A stretch of DNA of 64,000 bases from Prorocentrum cordatum (Eukaryota; Sar; Dinophyceae; Prorocentrales; Prorocentraceae), in the NCBI GenBank assembly GCA_963575745.1, contig CAUYUJ010017796.1:102501-166500 (forward strand). The letters are read 5' to 3'. Below are positions 1-8,895 of this stretch, piece after piece. A model generated the notes under the pieces. It saw nothing but the letters and a program-made list of their open reading frames with translations. It searched no databases and was not told the DNA's origin. Numbering within the stretch: position 1 is the stretch's first letter; each line of letters opens with the position of its first letter. Made by a program: the position numbers and the translations under genes.

Positions 1-1
1 T

Positions 2-1381
2 ATAGGTCAGTCCCTTCAAGAAAGCCATGTTGATGTCCAGGGAAGTGATGATCCAAGCTTTGTTGCATGCAGCAGAACTTGCGAGCAGTCTCTGGCTTGA
101 CCTCCTTGCCGTGCCAGAGAAGGTTTCGACATCAAAGGCTTCAAGGTCCATGAAGCCACGTAGTACCAAGCGTAACCTGATCGTCCTTTCCATTTCGCCC
201 TTTTCGTTCTTGACAAACTTCCATTTGTATACGTAGCGTGACGTCATGATATTAGACGCTTTGCTCAAGTCAGTCATCTGAAAGCATTTATTGTCAAGCC
301 AAGTCTTCAATTCTGTGTAAAGGGCTTTGGAAATTTTGACCGGATTTGCTTGGATATCGGCCTTCGTGAGTAGATCGTCTTCCTTGACGACCACGGCACG
401 TTTGGAGGCAGCACTAACGTACACTCGCATAGTTGTGACGCTGCTGTCATCCAACAATCGGTGTTGCTGCTCGGACAGGACGACTTTGGACATATCTGCT
501 GTGAAGCAGAGCTCGATGTACTTCCCGTGCTCATCGGAATCCAGATCATATTTGCTATCCGGATCCGTGGAGCATAAAGGAACGTAGTAGGAAGTGTCCA
601 TGTCGTATCCTGGCGGGTGACCCCGCTCCGGCAAGTGGCCTTGCACATCTTCACAGGTCGTAGAGACTAACACACACTGTGTGTCTGTCATGTATGTGGG
701 AACTGTATGCATGACTTCCTCTGTGTCAGCTCCAAGGAGTGTTCTGTCATCCATCAGTTCAGCATACCACGACTTCAAGACAAAAGCATCCAGATCTTCT
801 TCTGTTTCCTCTATGATGGTCGGGAGCCGACAATCGTTATCCGTAGGAGGCTCCTCAGGAGCAGCTGCTGGAGGTGATTCGCTTGGTGGTGGACCATCAG
901 CGAGTTCCTCAAACTTAGTGAGGTCTTGGTCAAATCCAGCAGACGGCTTCCTGGATTTAAGACACTGGATGATGCGTGAGTGTGTAGATCCTGTGATGTC
1001 GTAGATGTTCAAGGCAGTGCCATCAGCTTCGTAGTAATGAAAACCAGGGGTCACATCATTATCATAGTGCACCAGTGTACAGCTGTCTGCATAGGGTGCA
1101 GCAGGCAGCTTCATCAGGCTCTTGGCAAGTCGTACAGCAACAACGTTTTCAATACGAAAGTAGTTGCGTATGAGGTACTGAAGAGCCAAGTGCACCTTAG
1201 GCGAAAGTCGGCTCGCAGCAGTCATCTGCAGCCGACCCTGTTTCGCTGGTAGATATCCGAAAGTCATGGCGGGTTTCCCCGCTGGCAGACCGGCAATAAG
1301 GCCAATACTGTCCGAAGGGCCGTATTGTCCGATCCTATCTCGCGGACCATAAGTGCTTCGATGTACAGCGTGTGTCGTGTG
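2..1381 (-). CDS. Copia reverse transcriptase (RVT_2), N-terminal part, truncated by window edge
   Basis: One minus frame is open for about 460 codons from a TGA at 1382-1384 to the left edge. It has no start of its own because it is a downstream polyprotein segment. The first 300 or so residues are an acidic, Pro/Glu-rich linker between integrase and RT. The RVT_2 domain begins near nt 330 with YKWKFVKNEKGE, then RLVLRGFMDLEAFD, then a TAR-SSQRLL stretch. It reaches the first catalytic aspartate in SLDINMAFLKG at nt 10-42. The YxDD motif would lie off the window. A palindromic hairpin at 611-625 falls inside the linker. The frame joins the integrase frame by a shift near 1290. Family assignment is secure from the motif order; activity cannot be judged. 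Confidence 0.85.
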
Positions 1382-3380
1382 TCAGGATACTGTACTCGCA
1401 CTTCGCGACTGCCGACCTTCACGATGACCTGGCCTCGGTCAGGTTCGTTGCGGATGACCGGGTATGGACCACTCCATCCACCCCAGTCGTCTTTCGTGGT
1501 GGTCGGGCGATGATAGTCCACGAGATCTCCCTCTTTGTAGTGAATTTCACCCGTAGCAGTAGTCTTCGTACGGAGAGCCCTGTTTTTGTGTAATGTTGCT
1601 TTTTTGTTTGTGTTGTGTTTTTTTGTTTTTGTTGTTGGTTGTTTTTGTTGTTGTTGTCTTTTTTGTTTTTTGTTCTTGTGGATTTGCTTTGTTTTGTTGT
1701 TTCTTGTGTTGATCTTTTTTGTTGTTGTTTTGTTGTTGTCTTTGTGTTGTATTCTTTTTGTTTTTTTCTTGTGTTGTATGTTCGTTCTTGGCAACCGCAG
1801 TGGCCTGCGTGATTGCCTCCAGACTAACCCTCCTGATTGTTTCCTCCCTTGAGTGATCTGATGATTCAGCGGACTGATCATGATCCAAACAGGGAAATCG
1901 GGAAGCATAGCTGGTTGTCTGCCATACAGCGCATTGTACGGAGACACTTCATTGTAGAAGGTAAATGCGCTGCTGGCAAACAAGGCTTCATGTAAGAGAC
2001 GAGTGAAATTGAGAGGAATATTTAATCTATTCAATTCTTCTCCCATCACGTGTAAGAGGTGTCGCAGGATGCCGTTCCTAGCTTCGATAGTTGTGGCGTG
2101 TTGGCCACGCGCTCGGATACGAAGCTCTGTTCCCTAGCCTTAAGGATGGCCTTTGCTGTATCATTATTCAGTGCTCCTTCCCCATCGGAGTATAAGATTT
2201 TAGCAGGGCCATGTTGCATCCAAGTTGTATGATAGGCATCGAGAACAGTATGCATGGTCTTATCAGGAATCTCTGTGCCAGCTGCCCAGCGAATACAACG
2301 GTCGATGATGTGAAAAACAATATGTTCCTGTTTGTAAAAAAAAGATCACATTCGACTTCCTCGTTGAAACGTCCTGGCAGTGACACAGAGGGCATCACCG
2401 TGTTGCCTGGTTTGTCCCAGGCTCGACATTCTCTACACGAGTCGCAAATGCCTTTGATCAGACTCAAACGGGTTTCACCCAGACCAACCTTGGTTAGAAT
2501 CATCCGCATTTTTGGCTCCTTGGCATGAAACCATCTCAAGTGGAGTTTGCGGAGTTCTCGCTGCAATACAGCTGGGTCAAAGCTGCGCAGGTTTTGAAGG
2601 CTGAGCTGAACGTCGAAGCGAGTCCAATCAGGGAGCCTTGGCCTTGGCCTCGGCTCTGCTTGAGGCTGCGGCGGTGGTGGAGGATCTCCTCCCTCCATGC
2701 GTCCGCGCCTTGCTGCAACTTGTTGCAGTCTACGGTGATCGTCAGAGCTGCCAGCGCCAGTGTTGCCACCATTAGCCCCTTCGGCTCTGGTGATGTCATG
2801 GCTGCTGGCGCCTGCGGTTGGATCGCCCTCACCAGGCCGTGGCGGCCTAGGCGCGCGAATGCGCGCTCTCGCGGCCGGCGCCGCTTTTGCGGCTGGCGCC
2901 GCTTCTGCGGCTGGAGCCGCTTCCGCGGCTGGCGCCGCAGGAGCGGCTTGCCCCGCCGGGCGCGGCTGGCCAAAGTTATCTGGCAGCTTCCATTTTTCGG
3001 CGAATCTGCATGGGCCAGATATCTTGGTGTGGTGAGGATTGCTCTTCTGATATTCCTTCTTACAGCTTGGACAGTCCCAGTAATACGGTTCAAACATCAT
3101 ACCACCGACACATCTTCGGACCCCTGCTGTGCTTTGGTGATTGCTTGTAGTTGTTGTCCACACAGCCAGGGCACCCAAGACCGCCAGGTGGTGGTCGCCA
3201 GATTTCTCCGTTTGGGTGTCTCCGGATTGTTGGGTCGTCCAAGTCGTAGCCAGCACTGTTTGTTACGAACGCATTGCTGCGTTCACGATTCGCGAATGGA
3301 TCGCGACCGTAAGCAAACAGGTCTTTGGCGATTTGCACCGCATCAACGATCAGTGACTGCATTCTGTAGGTATACTGTGC
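1264..3380 (-). pseudogene. Copia integrase with upstream paired zinc motifs, frameshifted
   Basis: Retroviral-type integrase that would insert the element cDNA. N-terminal to it are two C-x2-C-x10-H-x6-C motifs exactly 100 nt apart (3108-3173 and 3008-3073), then an Ala/Pro-rich linker with five tandem palindromic hairpins (2860-2960). The HHCC zinc domain reads H-x4-H then CDSC. The DDE core is visible as D in ECDLFF (2345-2347), D in YSDGEG (2184-2186) and E in TIEARNG (2083-2085), a spacing close to D35E. The C-terminal domain contains GDLVDYHRP and GWSGPYPV. Frame changes occur near 3090, at an A8 run at 2336-2343, near 2131 (extra base) and near 1888. A low-complexity tract interrupts the C-terminal helix. 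Non-functional as written. Confidence 0.85.
1589..1790 (-). repeat. A/C-rich low-complexity tract inside integrase coding sequence
   Basis: On the coding (minus) strand this tract is A with CAA/AAC units and almost no T, so it contains no stops in any frame. It would encode a Lys/Asn/Gln/Thr-rich stretch. It separates TAVAKN from RALRTK, which I expect to be nearly contiguous in copia integrases. It could be an expansion, an insertion, or a non-canonical (GA...AG) intron; the sequence alone does not decide. Confidence 0.6.
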
Positions 3381-3384
3381 CGCC

Positions 3385-3548
3385 CTTGCTAAGTAAGTAG
3401 AGTGTAGGGAGTTACTAGGAGCAGAGAGAGCAGGTTCGGACGAGAGAGAAGAGAAGATGTCCCCGCTAAGGCCGCAGAAGAGAGAGTTAGTTCAGAGTAG
3501 AGAGCTAGAGAGTAGTTAAGAGGAGAGTTGTCAGAGAGTTAGTTAGCT
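3385..3548 (-). other. Pyrimidine-rich non-coding spacer within the copia element
   Basis: On the minus strand this stretch is dense in CTCT and CTAACT units and carries stop codons in all frames. It lies between the end of the methyltransferase-like region and the restart of coding sequence at about 3380. It may be an intergenic spacer between two ORFs or an intron. No promoter or ribosome-binding feature is recognisable. Confidence 0.5.
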
Positions 3549-5574
3549 TAGTAGAGAGCAGAAAAGCAGGTCTTTATTACAAGCATTGGCGTGCACATGA
3601 TTACCTGACAACGCTTGCCTCTGAAAGGTGCCAACAACTCTTCTTTGTTTGCCATCATCTGTGTTGGCTTGCGGATGTATTGTCCAAATGAATCTTTGAG
3701 ACCAGTCGTGCACTGATCAATAATCGTTTGGCAAGTGACCTTGCGTTGTGCCAGTTCCTTCCATGGCTGGATATCATCCACCCACGTGCCCATTGGTTGT
3801 TCCCTGAGAAAGAAACGTCTTAGGTCGTCTTGTAATAGAGCGACTGTTCCACAGAACGTGATGTGAGGCAGGTCCTCTTTGTGGTGTTTAAGCCAAGTAT
3901 CATGATTGACCTGTGCATTGAAATAGGAAGGAAGTCCAGTAGTTCTGCAGCTTGGCTGCAGAATCGTGATCTTGACAAAGCAAGTCTTGAGGTAGTGGAG
4001 GACTGCTCTTTGTACTTCCGAGTTTCCAAGGTCAACCATAGATATCTTGTCAAGGTTCCCGCCTGACGAGAGTCCCCTCTTGAAGGCTAAAATGGATATA
4101 CCACCCTTGCCCCCACATAATTCAAGCATGTCCACTTGATTGTTTCTGCCGTAGCATAACGACTGGACCATCGAGAAGACATCGGCATGTGAGTCAGCGG
4201 GTTGCCCCGCCGGTAACATCATGAAGATGTCCTCTGATTCGCTGTCCGAGTCCGAGTCGTCAAGAGGAACGTCGTTGAAATATGTGGAGCAGTCAAGCCC
4301 TTTGAGGTCCTCTCCACAGTCGTCGTTACCATCTTCCACTTTCTTCGGGATTTTCTTCGGTTTGATGCCGGCTTCTTTGTCAGCTTTCTGCTTTTCTTTC
4401 TGTTTTATCCTGGCATCAGTGGGCAACACAGTTTCCGCGGAGAGATCCGCTGCGGAGGAATCCACTGTTAAGTCAGGAAATGGCGGAATTTCAGGAAGGT
4501 TGTTGGTGGGTCGCGTTTGGCAACGCTCAATCGAAGGGGGAGGAGATCGATCGTCGTCGACGATCGCCACACGCTTTGGGCGTGGCCTTCGCGACTCACC
4601 GTCGCCATGAAGAACTGGAGCCGGAGGCTCCCAGTATAGCCGAGTACTGATGTTTGTAACCCCATCAGGTAATGGAGATACATAATTGTACCCAGTTGGC
4701 TGATCCTGGATTCTGATATCTTGAACGATCTTATTCGTGTCCAGGTCGGTCGTGACTCTACGAACAACATGGTCCCATTGAGGGCCCTTTTGTGGACATT
4801 GGACGTAGTGTCTGACCTTTTTGTCACCGCGAGTACACACACTGAGGTGTACCGCACTCCGCTCATTCCTGATCATGTTGGCTTTATCGAGTTGATCAAG
4901 GAAGCGTGCAATAATGATAGCCAAAGTTTTATACCGAAACTCGGCACGTTGTTGATCTTGGCCAAACCAATCCAAATCATGTTCCTTGTGTGAGCCACAA
5001 GTACATTTCCATAAGTTTATCGGTATATGAGGACAAGATGTAGCAACTTGTATATAAGAACCACTGGGATATTTACTGGATCGGTCAAACTTGATGCCGA
5101 AATGACAGAGTCTCATTCGTATAATGCTTAGCTTCAAATCTTCGATAACATCTTTGATCGGACCCTGTTTCCAGAAATACCCGGGTGGCCCCAGGAGAAC
5201 AATCTGCATTCTCAGAGCACGCGCTTTGATCAGGAGATTTTGTATACGTTGATAATGTGGTCCCGCCCTCTTTCCTGGAGTACGAACGTACCAATCAGAG
5301 GGTGTGGCACCCACAACATATTGTAGTCTCCTGCCAACAAATTTCCCAAATACTGTGTTCCAGTTGAAGTCATTACCTCATTATGGGTAATCCGGTCGCA
5401 TATATATCCACGGGTTCGGAGTTCAGCGCAAGCTGTGCGAATATCTTCGATGACAAGGCATTTTGAATGATATTTTTCCTCTCGGGCCTCAGCGCGGCCA
5501 ACGTATGTCGCGAGGAGGCCGATATTCGGCTTCTCTTCGCAAGCGAGCGCCGCCGGCGCGCCCGCCTGCCCCCG
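3549..5574 (-). pseudogene. Tandem methyltransferase-like region of the copia polyprotein
   Basis: Two similar blocks in series. The first runs from about 5574 to 4880. It contains LLGPPGYFWKQGPI (an ENP-like position), RLCHFGIKF and a C-x-C...H tail ending in HDLDWFG. The second, about 4140-3560, starts with LELCGGKGGIS (glycine-rich SAM-type motif I), then PSCRTTG, EQPMGTW, DQCTTG and IRKPT, ending in SGNHVHANA after a 1-nt shift near 3610. An acidic/lysine-rich linker (about 4560-4200) separates them. The layout resembles class I SAM methyltransferases of the C5-cytosine type, and the same motif order is seen at 55387-56180. A frame change near 5300 splits the first block. The presence of cytosine methyltransferases in dinoflagellate retrotransposons is published; whether this is that family is my inference. 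Confidence 0.6.
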
Positions 5575-5577
5575 TCA

Positions 5578-6271
5578 GCAGCGGTCGTGTGACCACGTTG
5601 CCGTCTGACTCGGGGGCATGCTGTTAGCGGATGGCTCCGCAGGAGGCGCTGGTGCGGCTACGCTCACGATCTCCACGCGGGTTGGCCCCGCAGAGTCCGA
5701 CGAACCTCCGCCCGTGTAGCTTGGCGGCGGTGGCGGTGTCGCGGGTGGCCCCGCTTGGTTCTCAGGCGTCCATTTATTCACCGCCTCCTGGACTGCCCAG
5801 AATATCTTAGACTTCAGGGCATCCTTCATATGTGGCCAGGTCCCTTCGGGACACTGTTGGCCCTCCCACCAGCTGTTCAGCGTCCTGTCCACGATCAAAC
5901 GGGTCGTGTCTTCCATGAGCTGCTTGTCGAGATACGGCTCGACAATGTACGTATCAGTCGTGACGGTCATGGACTGTCCCGTCGCGGGTTGCCCCGCTGT
6001 GGTCTCGGCGGGTGGCCCCGCACTTACTCCGGCGGGTGGCCCCGCACCTACACCGGCGGGTGACCCCGCACTGACGGGGTCCTCTTCGTTCTCAGTCTCG
6101 GTGTAGCCATCTCGACTGCTGCGGATTGTGAAGGTGTTCGTGACCGTCTGGCTTTTAGCCCCGTCATACAAACCGCAGGGAATCGCGAGATGTCCCGAGG
6201 GAGTTTTCTTCGCCTTCAGGACCTTGGCGCCTCTTCCCAGCTTCAGGGTGTAGTCACCGCTGGGGAAGATA
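5578..6271 (-). pseudogene. Copia polyprotein linker between protease and methyltransferase-like region
   Basis: One minus frame continues from the protease C-terminus (FPSGDYTLKLG, then KTPSGHLAIP) through YDGAKSQTVTNTF into a linker carrying six or more AGPPA-type pentapeptides, each encoded by the 14-nt palindrome (5683, 5742, 5980, 6006, 6033, 6057). A conserved-looking helical stretch (RTLNSWWEGQQCPEGTWP) follows. The frame ends in an in-frame TGA at 5575-5577 and continues uninterrupted beyond it, which indicates a mutated sense codon. I recognise no known domain in the helical part. Confidence 0.6.
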
Positions 6272-7365
6272 ACCTTCTGGTAGCCTGCTTCAGCACGATG
6301 ATCGTGTCACGTGCTTCCATGGCTCCTAGGCCCCAGATGGCCGGGAGATTGGCACCCGAGCCTTCTGCGATGTTGGAGGCATACTCCTCGATACGGGGGC
6401 TTGCCTCATTGGCATATTGCACCCCGATCTTGAAGTTGCCCATCTTCCGACATATCGCAGCACCCTCACCGACACCGTTGATGTAGAGGGTCTTGCTCAG
6501 GGTGCATATGGCAGGTCTGTGATTGTACCTGGCCATAATCTCCTGGAAGGTTCGCGCCGTATTGGCTCCAATGATGTTCACGTTGGAGCCAATGTCTAGC
6601 ATGAACGAGATGCACGGCAGTCCGTCTTCGTCGGGAAAGAATGTCCCATTCCGCGCTGCCAGAGCCATCGTACCATGGTCATCGGTGTGGTACGTGATCT
6701 GTGAACCGAGTGTGCCTTTCAACAGGCGTTGTTCAAGCACCCATTGGCTCATGGTTAACTCGGTGCACCACATCTGCTCATATTGGCGGCGCTCCTCTAC
6801 GGTAATTGGTTCCTGTTCAAGAACCCAATAATTCGCAGAGAGTGTGGACACCCATTCACCTCCTGGCGGCAGCGTGTCCGTGTCGTCACGTGCATAGGTC
6901 AGCCCTTTTGTATCGATCATGAATGTGGTGTGGAACTGGGCTGCCTCCGCGCTCTCAGCGCTTGCCCGGCTCCTAGCGCTGACCGGGCTTGCCACACGTG
7001 AGGTCCTGGATGATCCAGTTGGCCTTCGAGTCCCGCCTCCGCTCCTGCCACTCCGCCTGATGTTGGCCTCATTGCCCTCAGGAAACCTGGATTTGGAGGC
7101 CCATTTGCGGGTGGCCCCGCTTTGGCGGCGGGAGCCGCTTCAGCGGGTGGCCCCGCAGCTGGGGGCTCCTGTGCTCGAAGCGTAGGCAGGATTGGCATCT
7201 GGATGCCTTGCTCTGGCGCTGGCCAGGGGCATGCCTGTGCAGCTGGGGCACGTGCGGATGGCTCCGCCGATTGTGCGGCTCGAGCCTCCAGTGCCTCCAC
7301 TGCTTCACGTAGCCGACGCATTTCCCGGGCATCTGCCACGTAACTTTCCTGCTGGCGCGCTTGTT
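6243..7365 (-). pseudogene. Copia retropepsin (aspartic protease) with N-terminal coiled coil
   Basis: The upstream part (frame ending 7432) carries a heptad-like helix, REMRRLREAVEALEARAA, then Ala/Pro linkers with palindromic hairpins at 7108 and 7144. A frame change near 7075 leads into an Arg/Ser-rich stretch and then the protease. The active-site segment reads FMLDIGSNVNIIG, with the Asp at 6594-6596. A flap-like region and a second hydrophobic-glycine turn (NGVGEGAAICRKMG) follow. The canonical D-[ST]-G is D-I-G here. A single C-to-T change from ACT/ACC would explain the Ile, so this copy may be impaired. A frame change near 6272 links it to the next segment. Confidence 0.75.
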
Positions 7366-7722
7366 CTTGTTTTTTGTTTTTTTGTTTTTTTTTTTTTTTT
7401 TTTTTTATTTTTTTTTTTTTTTTTTTTTTCATTTGTTTTTTGTTATTGCTTTTTTTTGTGTTTATTTTTTCTTTTTTTTTTGTTTTTCTTTTTTTTTTTT
7501 TTTATTTTTTTTACTTTTTTTTTTTATTTTATTTTTTTTTTATTGTTTTTCTTTTGGTTTTTTTTTTTTTTTTTTTTTTTTTTCTTTTTTATTCTTTTTT
7601 TTTTTATAGTTTTTATTTTGTCTTTCTTTTTTTTTTTTTTTGTTTTTTTTTTTTCTTATTTCTTTTCCTTTTTTTTTGTTTTTTATTTTTTTTCCTTTCT
7701 TTTTTTTTCTTTTGTTTTGTTC
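7366..7722 (-). repeat. Poly-A-rich (coding strand) tract, lysine-coding
   Basis: About 360 bp that are nearly pure T on the plus strand with scattered a, g and c. On the coding strand it reads as Lys/Asn/Glu-rich. It follows the RING domain and precedes the protease coiled coil. It resembles the 1589-1790 tract in composition and context. Several frames remain open through it because the coding strand is T-poor. The exact length is vulnerable to sequencing error. Confidence 0.8.
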
Positions 7723-8895
7723 TGACTCAGCGTCGCGCTGTCCAGCACACGGGAAATGTGCTATAACTATGCCCGGCCCACGACATACAGCGCAGGGGGC
7801 CTCGTTCGGCGCACCTGGCCGCTGATTGCGGACGCGCTGCTGTGCAACACGATCCCAGCATATATCGTGGAAGAAGTGCCCACACGCCAGTCTCCACACT
7901 ATAGTGCCCATCTCGTAGGTGTCCATACAGATTGGGCACTGTGTGAAGTTGTAGTCTGAAATGACTGGAGCAGGCACGTCTGGGCGAGTCCGAGCTTGGC
8001 GCTCGAAAGTGGTTTCGCCATCCCGATATGGCGTCGGTGGCGGCCGTCTATCTGGCCGTTCAGCGGGTGGCCCCGCGTCTGCGGGTGTCCCCGCTTGGGT
8101 CTCACGCTCAATCCTTCTCTGGATCGCGCGTCGTTGGCGCAGCCTGGTGTTGTCCCGAGCCTGCTGCCTAGATGCCAGTATCGCTTGCTGCGTGTTGTGC
8201 ACGTCGCGGATGTAGTCTGGCACGCTGCCCATAGCGGCTGGCACCGCGAGACCAGCTGGCTGAACTACGGTCTCGGGGTCCGTCGGCGTGGGCATGTAGG
8301 CGTAGTGCGGCATAGACTGCGCATCGACCGCTCGTGTAACCTGCAAACGAAACATCTCATTGGCAAGATTCCGAGTGTATTCGTTCGCAGGTGGCCCCGC
8401 AATCATAGGAGTGTTATTCATCTGCGCGTAGTACTCCGGGTACATCGGCGCGTCCATGGCCTGTGCCTCTGCTGGTCCATGATTGCCCCATCCATATATT
8501 GGGTGTGATGCTATTCCTGGAACAAACACCTGTCGATATGGATTCGTGGGATCAGCATTTGGAGCATCTTCAGAAGTCCAGCTCCAGAGAGGCCGAAAGT
8601 CGCCATGATTCGTAACATCTATGTTGCGGTTCCGCAACAGGCTGGGCACTCTATCAGCTTGTTGCTGCAGAAAAGAAGCCTGTGCTCTTAAGTTGGCTGC
8701 CCGACGTTCGTAGTCTCAACCTTGCTGTCCGTCAGCGGGTGGCCCCGCATGTGCGGGTGGCTCCGCAGGCGTTCGCTCGGCGGGTGTCCCCGCAGCCACT
8801 CCTCCTTCACTACCCCTCGGAGTGCCAAAGGGAGTGGTCGCCTGGAGTGCTGCTGCGAGCGCCGGATTCCCGCGAATCGCCTGGAGTCTTTGCCA
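7540..8895 (-). pseudogene. RING-H2 finger segment of the copia polyprotein
   Basis: RING fingers bind two zincs and usually act as E3 ubiquitin ligase modules. The domain spans nt 7938-7783, about residues 238-289 counted from 8649. It shows CPIC, a 15-residue spacer, CGHFFHDIC and CAVC, giving all eight ligands in C3H2C3 order. N-terminal to it are Gln/Ala-rich and Met-rich stretches, a charged helix with an Arg-rich core (RQRRAIQRRIERETQ) and hairpin-encoded AGPPA/AGTPA peptides. An in-frame TGA at 8716-8718 (one C-to-T change from CGA) interrupts an otherwise continuous frame shared with the upstream Tpt1 segment. C-terminally it runs into a lysine-rich tract. RING domains are not a standard part of copia polyproteins. 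Confidence 0.75.
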
